A DNA stretch of 64,000 bases. Source: Bradyrhizobium arachidis (GTDB taxonomy: Bacteria > Pseudomonadota > Alphaproteobacteria > Rhizobiales > Xanthobacteraceae). Positions 1 through 8,660 of the stretch are shown here, in pieces. A program made the translations under genes and the position numbers. The notes beneath the pieces were generated by a model. The model saw nothing but the letters and a program-made list of their open reading frames with translations, made no database searches and was not told the origin of the DNA. The DNA lies in contig NZ_CP077970.1 in NCBI RefSeq assembly GCF_024758505.1, forward strand, positions 310,001 to 374,000, in the 5' to 3' direction. How positions within the stretch are numbered: position 1 is the first letter of the stretch; every line of letters begins with the position of its first letter.

Positions 1-2
1 TG

Positions 3-530
3 ATGGCGTTGGGGCGTTTGAGTTCGGTGGTTGCGCTCGTGTGTGTCTGGCTGGGTACCTCCGTCAGCACAAGTCATTCCGCCAAGGACACCGTGCAGAC
101 AACCTCAGGCTTGCCGGTGCCGCGTTATGTCAGCCTCAAATCCGATCACGTGAACGTCCGTGCCGGCCCGACCAAGGACAATGACGTGGCCTGGGTCTAC
201 ACCCGCTCCGGGCTGCCGGTCGAAATCACCGCAGAGTTCGAGAACTGGCGCCGGGTGCGCGATTCGGAAGGGTCTGAAGGCTGGGTCTATCACTCGCTGC
301 TGTCGGGCCGCCGCACCGCCGTCGTCACCATGAAGCACAAGGACGACCTAGCCCCGATCTACGATCGCGCCGATCCGGACAGCGCGGTTGCGGCGCGGCT
401 TCAGGCCGGCGTCGTCGCCCAGGTCAAAAAGTGCGTCACCGGATGGTGCCGCGTCATGGGCAACGGATTTGACGGCTGGATCCAGCAGGAACGGCTGTGG
501 GGCGTCTACGCCGACGAGCAGGTGAATTGA
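3..530 (+). CDS. Secreted SH3-domain protein
   Basis: 175 residues. A hydrophobic N-terminal segment (about residues 4-25) looks like a signal peptide, so the protein is probably periplasmic. Residues about 43-100 form a bacterial SH3-like unit with the typical VNVRAGP and GWVYHSLLSG signatures. A second, weaker SH3-like unit ending in GWIQ follows at about 110-167. Proteins of this kind are thought to bind peptidoglycan or other envelope ligands, but the ligand here is unknown. The ATG lies two bases from the window edge, so an upstream start cannot be excluded. Converges on irr. Confidence 0.8.
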   Translation: MALGRLSSVVALVCVWLGTSVSTSHSAKDTVQTTSGLPVPRYVSLKSDHVNVRAGPTKDNDVAWVYTRSGLPVEITAEFENWRRVRDSEGSEGWVYHSLLSGRRTAVVTMKHKDDLAPIYDRADPDSAVAARLQAGVVAQVKKCVTGWCRVMGNGFDGWIQQERLWGVYADEQVN

Positions 531-539
531 CCCGAAGGG

Positions 540-620
540 TCATCCCGGGGCGATGCGTCAGCATCGAACCCGGGATCTCGAGATTCCGGGTCTGGTGCTC
601 GCGCACCATCCCGGAATGAC
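540..620. repeat. Intergenic palindromic repeat, family A
   Basis: An imperfect long palindrome whose ends read tcatcccgggg and cccggaatga, with an inner cgaacccgggat/attccgggt pair. Related copies lie at 34477-34574, 48974-49084 and 50230-50332. It sits between two convergent genes. Confidence 0.75.
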
Positions 621-621
621 A

Positions 622-646
622 ATGGCCGGGGACATCGCCCGGCCAT
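622..646 (-). terminator. Terminator-like hairpin after irr
   Basis: A perfect 9-bp stem (atggccggg with cccggccat) and a 7-base loop lie 28 bases beyond the irr stop. There is no clean U tract, so this could equally be part of the neighbouring palindromic repeat. Confidence 0.45.
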
Positions 647-673
647 GACAAACTCAGATCAGATCGAGAGAGC

Positions 674-1165
674 TCAGCGCTTCTTGCGCAGGCGCACGAC
701 CATGTCGATGCGCGCGATCTCGTAGCCTTCGGGCACGTCGGGCATCTTCGACAGCGCCAGATGCGGGTCGGGGATATCGACCAGTTCGTGGCTGTTCTCG
801 AGATAATAGTGGTGATGCGTCGTGACGTTGGTGTCGAAATAGGTCTTGGTGCCATCGACGCTGACCTGACGCAGCAGGCCCGCGTCGGTAAGCTGGTTGA
901 GCGTGTTGTAGACGGTGGCGAGCGACACCGGAACCTTGGCCAGCGTGGCTTCCTCGTAGAGCATTTCAGCCGTGAGGTGGCGGGCGCCCTTGCCGAACAG
1001 CAGCCAGCCAAGCGCCATCCTCTGGCGCGTCGGACGGAGGCCGGCAGCCTGGAGCATTTCGTTGACGTCGTGCCATGGGCAGCCGGTCAATGCCGGCTGG
1101 CGCCCCGGATGGAGGGACGCGGAAAGGGCGGCTTCGTCGTTATGGGGCGGGTTGTTCTCGCTCAT
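674..1165 (-). CDS. irr: Iron response regulator Irr (Fur superfamily)
   Basis: 163 residues, cytoplasmic DNA-binding regulator. In Bradyrhizobium, Irr controls heme synthesis and iron uptake genes and is degraded when heme is available. Cys29-Pro30 in GCPWHD is the N-terminal heme-regulatory motif. A winged-helix domain follows (about 35-110), then the three-histidine HHH segment that forms the second heme/metal site. The ATG at 1165 is chosen because it gives the MSEN start and the 163-residue length known for B. japonicum Irr. The longer frame open to 1249 would begin upstream of the visible promoter (1210-1238). Next to fabA, divergently transcribed. Confidence 0.96.
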   Translation of the reverse strand: MSENNPPHNDEAALSASLHPGRQPALTGCPWHDVNEMLQAAGLRPTRQRMALGWLLFGKGARHLTAEMLYEEATLAKVPVSLATVYNTLNQLTDAGLLRQVSVDGTKTYFDTNVTTHHHYYLENSHELVDIPDPHLALSKMPDVPEGYEIARIDMVVRLRKKR

Positions 1166-1209
1166 TTCCAACAATTTCGGGCACGCGTGGTCAGTCACTA
1201 TCGCCTTGC

Positions 1210-1238
1210 AATATAAGAAGTGAAAGATGCAGATGCAA
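1210..1238 (-). promoter_or_regulatory. irr promoter
   Basis: On the minus strand TTGCAT (1238-1233) and TATATT (1215-1210) are separated by exactly 17 bases, a good sigma-70 type promoter. Transcription would start near 1203, leaving a leader of about 38 bases before the irr ATG. Confidence 0.7.
1220..1237 (-). promoter_or_regulatory. Fur-type direct repeat over the irr promoter
   Basis: Two abutting TGCATC hexamers (1237-1232 and 1231-1226) and a degenerate third, TTTCAC, read on the minus strand between and over the promoter elements. B. japonicum Fur is reported to bind three imperfect TGCATC-type direct repeats in the irr promoter, so this is probably the equivalent site. The fur gene is in this window at 35349-35804. 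Confidence 0.65.
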
Positions 1239-1249
1239 GTTTCTCGCAA

Positions 1250-1265
1250 CTAGAGCGGTTCTAAG
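1250..1265. promoter_or_regulatory. Possible ICE-like (Irr box) palindrome
   Basis: TAGA-N5-TCTA, with spacing like the core of the iron control element bound by Irr. It lies between the irr promoter and fabA. The flanks match poorly, so the assignment is tentative. Confidence 0.35.
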
Positions 1266-1481
1266 TTACGGGGAACCATAAGCGCCTGTGGTTTTTACCC
1301 CAGGCGGGCGCTTTGACGCAGGAAGGGCCTGTGTTAGAGAGCCCGCGGTCCCGTTTAACCGATTTTGGCGCCGTCAGGCCAACAGGCCGTCTTGGCGCCT
1401 GAGAAATGCGGTTGGCGCACGTTCCCAAACGGGGCTATTTTTACCAAAAACCCCCATCGGGATTGGATTTAGAGGCTTCTG

Positions 1482-2003
1482 ATGCTCAACCGGCGCAACG
1501 GTTACGAATTTGAGGATTTGCTGGCGTGTGCCCGTGGCGAGATGTTCGGCCCGGGCAATGCCCAGTTGCCGTTGCCGCCGATGCTGATGTTCGACCGCAT
1601 CACGGAAATCTCCGAGACCGGCGGCGAGTTCGGTAAGGGTGTTGTGCACGCCGAGCTCGATGTGAAACCGGACCTCTGGTTCTTCGGGTGCCATTTCAAG
1701 AACGACCCCGTCATGCCCGGCTGCCTCGGCCTGGACGCCCTGTGGCAGATGGTTGGATTCTACCTCGGCTGGATCGGCGGCGAGGGCCGCGGTCGCGCGC
1801 TGGGATTGAACGAGCTGAAATTCAGTGGCCAGGTGCTGCCCGAGGCCCGCAAGGTTGTGTACCACGTCGATATGAAGCGCGTGATGCGTTCAAAGCTGGT
1901 ACTTGGTGTTGCCGACGGGTGGCTTTCGGTCGATGACACCATTATCTATCGCGCCAAGGACTTGAAGGTCGGCCTGTTCAAGCAGGGCACGTCGCTCGGC
2001 TAA
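1482..2003 (+). CDS. fabA: 3-hydroxydecanoyl-ACP dehydratase/isomerase FabA
   Basis: 173 residues, the normal length for FabA. It dehydrates 3-hydroxydecanoyl-ACP and isomerises the trans-2 bond to cis-3, the branch point to unsaturated fatty acids. The hot-dog fold carries the catalytic His71 in [15 protein letters not shown] and the paired Asp85 in LGLDALWQ. First gene of fabA-fabB-orf-fabI. Irr is encoded divergently upstream. Confidence 0.97.
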   Translation: MLNRRNGYEFEDLLACARGEMFGPGNAQLPLPPMLMFDRITEISETGGEFGKGVVHAELDVKPDLWFFGCHFKNDPVMPGCLGLDALWQMVGFYLGWIGGEGRGRALGLNELKFSGQVLPEARKVVYHVDMKRVMRSKLVLGVADGWLSVDDTIIYRAKDLKVGLFKQGTSLG

Positions 2004-2051
2004 CGCGCAACGCATCATTTAGAAAGAGACAACGATTAGGGTGAGGCGGTC

Positions 2052-3275
2052 ATGAGGCGGGTTGTGGTCACCGGGATGGGCATCGTCTCGTCAATCGGAA
2101 ACAACACCCAGGAAGTGCTTGCGAGCCTTCACGAGGCGAAGTCAGGCATCTCGCGGGCAGAGAAATATGCCGAGCTCGGCTTCCGGTCGCAGGTGCAAGG
2201 TGCCCCGACGATTGATCCTGCCACGGTCGTCGACCGTCGCGCGATGCGCTTCCTCGGCCAGGGCGCTGCGTGGAATCACATCGCGATGGAGCAGGCGATC
2301 CAGGATTCCGGTCTTGGACCCGACGAAGTCTCCAACATCCGCACCGGCATCATCATGGGCTCGGGCGGACCGTCGGCGCGGACCATCGTGGAATCCGCCG
2401 ACATCACACGCTCCAAGGGACCGAAGCGCGTCGGACCGTTCGCGGTGCCGAAGGCGATGTCGTCCACGGCCTCGGCGACGCTTGCGACCTGGTTCAAGAT
2501 CAAGGGTGTCAACTATTCGATCTCGTCGGCCTGCGCCACGTCGAACCATTGCGTCGGCAACGCCTATGAGACGATCCAGATCGGCAAGCAGGACGTCATC
2601 TTCGCCGGCGGTTGCGAGGAGCTCGACTGGTCGCTGTCGGTGCTGTTCGACGCCATGGGCGCGATGTCCTCGAAATACAACGACACGCCCGCCACCGCGT
2701 CGCGGCCCTACGACCTCAACCGCGACGGTTTTGTGATTGCCGGCGGCGCCGGCGTGCTGGTGCTGGAAGAACTCGAGCATGCCAAGGCGCGCGGCGCGCG
2801 CATCTACGGCGAGATCGTGGGCTATGGCGCGACGTCTGACGGCTACGACATGGTCGCGCCGTCGGGCGAGGGCGCCGAGCGCTGCATGCGCATGGCGCTG
2901 TCCACCGTGAAGACCAAGGTCGACTACATCAATCCGCACGCCACTTCGACGCCGGCCGGCGATCCGCCGGAGATCGAGGCGCTGCGCAAGGTGTTCGGCG
3001 CCGGCGAGAAGTGCCCGCCGATCTCCGCGACCAAGGCGCTCACGGGACATTCGCTGGGCGCGACCGGCGTGCAGGAGGCGATCTATTCGCTTCTGATGAT
3101 GAACAACGGCTTCATCTGCGAGAGCGCGCATATCCAGGAGCTCGACCCCGTGTTCGCCGACATGCCGATCGTGCGCAAGCGCATCGACAACGCACGAATC
3201 GGCACCGTGCTGTCGAACTCCTTCGGCTTCGGCGGCACCAATGCCACGCTGGTGTTCAGCCGGCTGGATGCGTGA
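2052..3275 (+). CDS. fabB: Beta-ketoacyl-ACP synthase I FabB
   Basis: 407 residues. Elongates cis-3-decenoyl-ACP and longer acyl-ACPs by condensation with malonyl-ACP. The thiolase-fold catalytic triad is visible: Cys161 in [10 protein letters not shown], then the two histidines in [12 protein letters not shown] and TGHSLGATG. It follows fabA by 48 bases. Its TGA stop overlaps the GTG start of the next gene (GTGA), which suggests translational coupling. Confidence 0.97.
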   Translation: MRRVVVTGMGIVSSIGNNTQEVLASLHEAKSGISRAEKYAELGFRSQVQGAPTIDPATVVDRRAMRFLGQGAAWNHIAMEQAIQDSGLGPDEVSNIRTGIIMGSGGPSARTIVESADITRSKGPKRVGPFAVPKAMSSTASATLATWFKIKGVNYSISSACATSNHCVGNAYETIQIGKQDVIFAGGCEELDWSLSVLFDAMGAMSSKYNDTPATASRPYDLNRDGFVIAGGAGVLVLEELEHAKARGARIYGEIVGYGATSDGYDMVAPSGEGAERCMRMALSTVKTKVDYINPHATSTPAGDPPEIEALRKVFGAGEKCPPISATKALTGHSLGATGVQEAIYSLLMMNNGFICESAHIQELDPVFADMPIVRKRIDNARIGTVLSNSFGFGGTNATLVFSRLDA

Positions 3276-3637
3276 GTTCTGCCTTGCCGACCCCGGAGGA
3301 TGGGCCAGACGAGATAAACTGGCACGACGGGGTTCTCGTTGACCTCAGACTTTCGGGATTTGCAGAGGGCGAGCAGGAATTCACCCTTGTCGTCGACCTG
3401 TATCCGGATGATGACGGATTGGCGCAGCGACGCCGCTATCACTGCATTGGAACGAATGTCTCCCGTTTCGTCATGAGCGGCGACATCGGGCGGCTTCTCA
3501 AGAATCGATCGCCCGGGAATATCGATTTGTTGCGCATGGAATTCACGGCCGATACGGAAATTCTCGTGGTCTGCCTGTTTGGCGGAACAATCGAAGTTGA
3601 AGCCAGATCTTTCCGACTGATGGAATCCACCACATGA
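3272..3637 (+). CDS. Uncharacterised small protein inside the fab operon
   Basis: 121 residues if started at the GTG at 3272, which overlaps the fabB stop; the reading frame is open well upstream but only as a shadow of fabB. Its 3' end overlaps the fabI ATG (ATGA). The sequence is acidic in the first half with beta-like stretches ([31 protein letters not shown]) and no signal peptide or membrane segment, suggesting a small soluble cytoplasmic beta-rich protein. I do not recognise a family. Overlaps on both sides argue that it is expressed with fabB and fabI and may act with them. Confidence 0.75.
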   Translation: MSSALPTPEDGPDEINWHDGVLVDLRLSGFAEGEQEFTLVVDLYPDDDGLAQRRRYHCIGTNVSRFVMSGDIGRLLKNRSPGNIDLLRMEFTADTEILVVCLFGGTIEVEARSFRLMESTT

Positions 3638-4431
3638 CACTGTTGATGAAGGGCAAGCGCGGTCTGATCATGGGCATCGCCAATGATCATTCGATCGCCT
3701 GGGGCATGGCGAAGACGTTGCACGCCCACGGCGCCGAGCTCGCCTTCACCTTCCAGGGCGACGCACAAGGCAAGCGCGTCAAGCCGCTGGCGGAGCAGCT
3801 CGGCGTGGAGCTGGTGCTGCCCTGCGACGTCGAGGACATCGCCAGCGTCGATGCCACCTTCGCGGCGCTGCGCGCGAAATGGGGCCAGCTCGACTTCGTG
3901 ATCCACGCGATCGGCTTTGCCGACAAGAACGAGCTGAAGGGCCGCTACGCCGACACCAGCCGCGAGAATTTTTCGCGCACGATGGTCATCTCCTGCTTCT
4001 CCTTCACGGAAGTGGCGAAGCGCGCCGCCGACATGATGCCGGCGGGTGGCGCCATGATCACGCTGACCTACGGCGCCTCTCAGCGTTCGATGCCGAACTA
4101 CAACGTCATGGGCGTCGCCAAGGCGGCGCTGGAGGCGTCCGTCCGCTACCTCGCCACCGATTTCGGACCGAAAGGCATCCGCGTCAATGCGATCTCGGCA
4201 GGGCCCGTGCGTACGCTCGCCGGCTCCGGCATCGGCGAGGCGCGCGCGATGTTCGCATTTCAGCAAAAGCATTCGCCGCTCGGCCGCGGCGTCACGCTGG
4301 AGGAGCTCGGCGGCTCGGCGCTGTATTTGCTGTCCGATTTGTCGGGTGGCGTGACCGGCGAAATCCACTACGTCGATTCCGGCTACAACGTCGTGCTGAT
4401 GCCGAAGCCGGAAAACCTCAAGGCGGATTAG
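3634..4431 (+). CDS. fabI: Enoyl-ACP reductase FabI
   Basis: 265 residues, NADH-dependent reductase of the SDR superfamily that completes each fatty acid elongation cycle. The N-terminal KRGLIMGIANDHSIAWG segment is the FabI form of the nucleotide-binding loop. The active-site tyrosine and lysine lie in the YGASQRSMPNYNVMGVAKA stretch and its surroundings. Starts four bases inside the preceding gene. A strong stem-loop follows at 4452-4479. Confidence 0.96.
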   Translation: MTLLMKGKRGLIMGIANDHSIAWGMAKTLHAHGAELAFTFQGDAQGKRVKPLAEQLGVELVLPCDVEDIASVDATFAALRAKWGQLDFVIHAIGFADKNELKGRYADTSRENFSRTMVISCFSFTEVAKRAADMMPAGGAMITLTYGASQRSMPNYNVMGVAKAALEASVRYLATDFGPKGIRVNAISAGPVRTLAGSGIGEARAMFAFQQKHSPLGRGVTLEELGGSALYLLSDLSGGVTGEIHYVDSGYNVVLMPKPENLKAD

Positions 4432-4451
4432 GCGGCCAACGTTCCGACGTC

Positions 4452-4479
4452 GTCCGCCCCCCACGAACATGGGGCGGAC
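4452..4479 (+). terminator. Stem-loop after fabI
   Basis: Perfect 9-bp stem gtccgcccc/ggggcggac with a 10-base loop, 20 bases past the fabI stop. The T-rich stretch is about 10 bases further on, so intrinsic termination is likely but not textbook. Confidence 0.55.
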
Positions 4480-4553
4480 TCCGGCACGAATTTCTGTTTC
4501 CTGACCCCTGGTTCGCGCCGCGCGGTGGCCTCCATCGCGGCGGGCGTTGTGAC

Positions 4554-6569
4554 ATGCGCGGGGGAACGGTTCTGCCGATGGGATATGCGACGCTTCGTGC
4601 CAGGACTTTGGCTTGCGCCGCCTGTGCCGTGGCGCTGGGCGGCGGCCCTGCGCCTGTCCTGGCCCAATCGGCGATCTGGGATGCGACGCTGCAAAACACC
4701 AGCTGGTATGTGCCGACGGCGCAATTGCTGGCCTATGCCTCGCCAAAGACCGGTTTCTCAAATCCGATTCCGATCGGCGATCAAACGCTGTGGTCGATCG
4801 GCACGGCCACGAACGGATCATTCACCGGGACGAGCGTGGCCCAGCTCAAGCTCGGGTCGGTACTCCTGACCGACACATCGACGTTCCAGGGCTTTGTGAC
4901 CAACGCGGGACAGATCACCATGCTGTTCACGCCGATTTCGGGCGGCGCCGTGACCGTTGGTCTCGGCCACATGCGATCCATCAACGGCGTGACCGAGATG
5001 GAAATGCAGATGATCACCGGCGATAGCCTGTTGGTGACGCATTGGGCCTACATGCTGCCCTACAATCCCGCCACATTCACGCCGCCCGCCCCGCAACCGA
5101 TTCCGGCGAACTCGGTGCCGCAATGGGCATGGACCTCCGGCACGCCATGGCGAATCGTCAGCCCCGCCATTTTCGGCACGTCGACCCCCGGACGCTTCGT
5201 CATCACGAACTACCAGAACGGTTATTTCTGGGGCGCCGGCGTCGCGCCCGCGGGAAGCGGCGGCGGCACGTTCACGCTGCTGGGCTCGGTGACGTCAGAA
5301 GGCAACATCCTGTTCAACACGCTGTCGCGCGGCACGCTGACGAGCCTCTATGGGGCGGCGAGCGGCGATGCATCAGGCTCGCAGATGATCGTGAGTACCT
5401 ACGATCTCACCGGCAATCTCACAGGCGGATTGGCGACCATGTCCCTGGTCCAACCCTATGCCCAGACGTTGCAGGCCCAGAACAACCGGGTTGGGCTTGG
5501 CGCGGCGGATGTGCTGTACCGGCTGTCGACCACGTCGCTCGGATGGACGGGATCCATGGTTTCCGGATTTGCCGCCCTCGACAATCTCGGCGGGCAAAAT
5601 CTCTCGAACGCGATCAATCAGACCTTGCCGGTGCTCACCGGCGCGGCCTCTCAGGCGACCTATGCCACGCAACGTGCGGTTCGCGAGGCCGTGACCGGCC
5701 GCCTCGACGACATCAGCGGACTAAATCCTGGCATTGCGCCGGAGCGACATTTCTGGATGAAGCCCCTTGGCGGTATCGTCAGGCAAAGCGGTCTGGACGG
5801 AATTCCTGGCTACAACGCCTCCGGCGGCGGCATCGCAGCCGGAGCGGATGCGTCGATATCGCCGCGGGCGCTGCTCGGCGGCATGTTCGCCTATTCGCAT
5901 CAAAGCATCACCGGCAGTGACGATGCCGTTCCTCAGCGCCTGGCGATCGATTCCTATCAGCTGGGACTCTATGGCACCTACGCGCTCAGCCATGGCCTTC
6001 TGCTCGATGGCCAGCTCGATGGTGCCTTCAACGACAACGGTGAAAGCCGCTCGCTGACCTTCATCGGCAACACCGCCACGGCACGCTATAGTTCCACCAC
6101 CGGCCACGGCGGCGCGGCGATCAGGAAACGGATACCGGTCACGGCCGATCTCACGCTCACGCCGTCGCTGCGGCTGGACTATGGCGAGGTTCGTTCCGCT
6201 GCCTACCAGGAGAGCGGGGCCGGCGGTTTTAGCCTCAATGTCGATTCGCAGGTCTATCGCGAGCTGACGGTGACGGCGGGAGTGAAGAGTGTCTATCGGC
6301 TCGCGAAGCGGCTCTGTGCCACCGCCGAAGTCGGCGTCGGCTACAACACCTTGAATCAGGGATTGCAGATCAATTCGGCGTTTGCCGGCGGCGGCAGCAG
6401 TTTTGTCACCACCGGGCTTAGCCTGTCGCCATGGATCTACTCCGCCAATCTCGGCCTTGTCGCCGCCGGCAGCGACAAGGTCGATGTCGGCGTCAGATAC
6501 GGCGTGCAGGCGACATCCTCCGGCCTCCTGCAGCAATCCGGCTTCGCCGTCTTCAAGTTGAAGCTCTGA
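4554..6569 (+). CDS. Autotransporter with C-terminal beta-barrel
   Basis: 671 residues from the ATG at 4554; the ATG at 4578 is an alternative. A signal peptide ends in PAPVLAQ near residue 38. The passenger (about 39-395) is rich in Thr, Ser, Gly and aromatic residues and does not show classic beta-helix or haemagglutinin repeats. The last 275 residues, starting around ERHFWMKPLGG, have the alternating hydrophobic strands of an autotransporter barrel for outer-membrane insertion. The protein ends in KLKL rather than the usual terminal Phe. Function of the passenger is unknown. Monocistronic by position. Confidence 0.8.
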   Translation: MRGGTVLPMGYATLRARTLACAACAVALGGGPAPVLAQSAIWDATLQNTSWYVPTAQLLAYASPKTGFSNPIPIGDQTLWSIGTATNGSFTGTSVAQLKLGSVLLTDTSTFQGFVTNAGQITMLFTPISGGAVTVGLGHMRSINGVTEMEMQMITGDSLLVTHWAYMLPYNPATFTPPAPQPIPANSVPQWAWTSGTPWRIVSPAIFGTSTPGRFVITNYQNGYFWGAGVAPAGSGGGTFTLLGSVTSEGNILFNTLSRGTLTSLYGAASGDASGSQMIVSTYDLTGNLTGGLATMSLVQPYAQTLQAQNNRVGLGAADVLYRLSTTSLGWTGSMVSGFAALDNLGGQNLSNAINQTLPVLTGAASQATYATQRAVREAVTGRLDDISGLNPGIAPERHFWMKPLGGIVRQSGLDGIPGYNASGGGIAAGADASISPRALLGGMFAYSHQSITGSDDAVPQRLAIDSYQLGLYGTYALSHGLLLDGQLDGAFNDNGESRSLTFIGNTATARYSSTTGHGGAAIRKRIPVTADLTLTPSLRLDYGEVRSAAYQESGAGGFSLNVDSQVYRELTVTAGVKSVYRLAKRLCATAEVGVGYNTLNQGLQINSAFAGGGSSFVTTGLSLSPWIYSANLGLVAAGSDKVDVGVRYGVQATSSGLLQQSGFAVFKLKL

Positions 6570-6754
6570 AGGGACTTCAGCCCGCGGCGCTTCAACGTCG
6601 CCTTCCAAGGGTAAAGCGGAAGTCGCCACGCTCGGCATTCGTCGACGGATTGTGACCCTGAGCCGACATTGCCGCCGCTCATGGCCCTGCACCGCGGTAC
6701 AGACAGGGCCCAAAAGCTGCTATACTCGCGAGCGGTCTCTGGCTGGAGCAGCAC

Positions 6755-7738
6755 ATGAGACGACGCGAATTCATCACATTGCTCGGCAGCACGGCTGCGA
6801 TCTGGCCACGCCTGGCGCGCGCACAACGGCAGGGTCGCATCCCCAAAGTTGGCGTCCTCTGGCATGCCGCGAACATCGAGGAAGAAACTCCATACTATCA
6901 GTCACTGGTTGAGGGTTTCAGGAAGCTGGGCTACGTCGACGGACAGAACATAACGCTAGAACACCGTTTTCCTAATGAAGTGCCCGAAGTTTTCGACAGG
7001 ATGGCAGCCGAACTCGTATCTCTAAAGTGTGATGTGTTGGTTGGTGCCGGGGCAGCTGCGGCGCACTTGAAGAAGGCGACAAGAACAATCCCAATAGTAT
7101 TTATGTTCGGTTTTGACCCTATCGGAGCCGGCCTGGTCGAAAACTTTGCACGACCCGGTGGGAACGTTACGGGATTGTCGAATTTTTCCGTCCAGCTAAG
7201 TGCGAAGCGGTTGCAGTATCTCAAGGAGATCGTCCCGACGGTTACGCGCGTTGGATTGCTAATCAACCCAAATGTCAAAATATCGAGCCTCTATGTTCAG
7301 GAGGCGACGGAGGCCGGGATCAAGCTCGGCGTTGATACCCAAAGTTTCGAGGTTCGCTCGCTCAGCGACTTCGAGCCCGCATTTAACGCGATGGTAAAAT
7401 TCGGCATGCAAGGGGTGGTCGCTAACGGCGAAAGCTTGATCTTTCAGGCCAGGAAAGCGATCGCGGATCTCGCACTTGCGCGTAATCTGCCGAGCTGCGG
7501 CTACGTAAGAGAGCTTCTTGAGGCTGGAGGTCTTATCTCCTATGGAGTTGACCAGCGTGCGATGGCCCGCCGTGTGGCTGTTTACGTTGATCGGATTTTG
7601 AAGGGTGAAAAGCCCGCCGAATTGCCCGTTGAGCAACCCACCAGATTTGAGCTGCTCATCAACCTAAAAACCGCCAAGGCGCTCGGTGTGATCGTGCCTC
7701 CTACATTGATTACCGGCGCCGACGAGGTAATCGACTAG
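6755..7738 (+). CDS. Orphan ABC transporter substrate-binding protein
   Basis: 327 residues. The MRRREFITLLGS start gives a twin-arginine-like export signal cleaved after ARAQ. The rest matches the ABC_sub_bind family (COG2984), with VGVLWHA, PIVFMFGFDPIGAGLV and the C-terminal VPPTLITGADEVI. It would be periplasmic. No permease or ATPase gene is adjacent, as is usual for the many copies in Bradyrhizobium. Codon usage and G+C are visibly lower than in the neighbours, a hint of acquisition. Ligand unknown. Confidence 0.85.
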   Translation: MRRREFITLLGSTAAIWPRLARAQRQGRIPKVGVLWHAANIEEETPYYQSLVEGFRKLGYVDGQNITLEHRFPNEVPEVFDRMAAELVSLKCDVLVGAGAAAAHLKKATRTIPIVFMFGFDPIGAGLVENFARPGGNVTGLSNFSVQLSAKRLQYLKEIVPTVTRVGLLINPNVKISSLYVQEATEAGIKLGVDTQSFEVRSLSDFEPAFNAMVKFGMQGVVANGESLIFQARKAIADLALARNLPSCGYVRELLEAGGLISYGVDQRAMARRVAVYVDRILKGEKPAELPVEQPTRFELLINLKTAKALGVIVPPTLITGADEVID

Positions 7739-7830
7739 TTTCATGCTGCAAATGCGATAGACCGTTGTTGGCCCAAGGCCGACATGCAGCCACATCGAAA
7801 TCATCATCGCGCTTTGGCTTTTTATTTGAG

Positions 7831-7900
7831 GATGATCTCCGCGCAAACGCGCTCCGCGCTTGTCGCGAGGGAAAACCGCGGCACACTTTCCGGATCATGC
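7831..7900. repeat. Intergenic repeat, family C (inverted copy)
   Basis: Contains gatgatctccgcgcaaacgc, a cgcgaggg block and cggatcatgc. It is the reverse-oriented copy of the elements at 35274-35344 and 57822-57894 and ends one base before the GST stop codon. Confidence 0.75.
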
Positions 7901-7901
7901 G

Positions 7902-8498
7902 TTAACCGGCCGCAATCTTCTCCGCCCGCTGGAACGCCGGCCGCGCCATGCAGCGCGCGAGATAGGCCTCGAAGCTCGGGCGCGACGGCACCATCTTGAA
8001 CAGCCGCACGGCAAAGTTCAGCCCCGAGCCGATCGTGATGTCGGCTGCGGAGAATTTCTCGCCCAGGATCCATGGTCCCTTGGCGAGCGCGGCATCGAGC
8101 ACATCGAACACCTGCGTGGCGCTGCCCCAGGCCGCGGTCGAGGTCGGTACCTCGATCTTGGTGAAAATCTGGATGATGGCGGGCTCGATGCAGGTCGGTG
8201 AGAAGAACAGCCATTGCAGATAGCGCGCGCGAACCGGATCGACCGGGTCCGGCGCGAGCCGCGTCTCCGGATAGCGGTCGGCGATGTAGGCGCAGATCGC
8301 GGCCGCCTCGCCGAGTGCGGCGTCGCCATCCGTCAGCGCCGGCACCTTGCCCATCGGATTGATCTTCAGATAGTCCGGCGCCTTCTGCGCGCCCGCGGTG
8401 ATGTCGGTCAGCACGCGCTCATAGGGCAGCCCGCTCTCCTCCATCAGCCAGATCGTCGAGAACGAGCGCGAGCGGGGCGACCAGTAGAGCTTGATCAT
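7902..8498 (-). CDS. Glutathione S-transferase family protein
   Basis: 198 residues, normal GST length. The N-terminal thioredoxin-like half starts KLYWSPRSRSFST and holds the glutathione-binding NPMGKVPAL turn with its cis-proline and the following ALGEAAAICAYIAD. The helical C-terminal half has the usual FSAADITIG capping motif. Likely conjugates or isomerises a small molecule in the cytoplasm; substrate cannot be read from sequence. Stands alone. Confidence 0.9.
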   Translation of the reverse strand: MIKLYWSPRSRSFSTIWLMEESGLPYERVLTDITAGAQKAPDYLKINPMGKVPALTDGDAALGEAAAICAYIADRYPETRLAPDPVDPVRARYLQWLFFSPTCIEPAIIQIFTKIEVPTSTAAWGSATQVFDVLDAALAKGPWILGEKFSAADITIGSGLNFAVRLFKMVPSRPSFEAYLARCMARPAFQRAEKIAAG

Positions 8499-8660
8499 GG
8501 CGCGGGACCTTCCATCGGCGGAACGAACGTGGCGCGATTCATCGCGCGTCCGCCGCGAATCTGCAATGCGCTACGCCTAGTCGTGCGCAACCTCGTCGCG
8601 CCGACATCTTGGTCAACCCAATGGCGTGCTGCGGGTGTGCGCGGTCGAATCGGCAGCAGG

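Larger units (their letters stand above)
1166..1481. other. irr-fabA divergent intergenic region
   Basis: 316 bases without a gene. The irr-proximal part holds the irr promoter, Fur-like hexamers (1220-1237) and an ICE-like palindrome (1250-1265). The fabA-proximal part is G+C-rich. I see no convincing -35/-10 pair for fabA there, although the operon must be expressed from this region. Confidence 0.7.

Noticed and set aside
1166..1249. N-terminal extension of irr to 1249
   Set aside because: It would start upstream of the visible irr promoter and adds residues absent from known Irr.
1288..1482. A 64-residue frame ending at the fabA start
   Set aside because: No RBS or conserved features; it sits in the promoter region.
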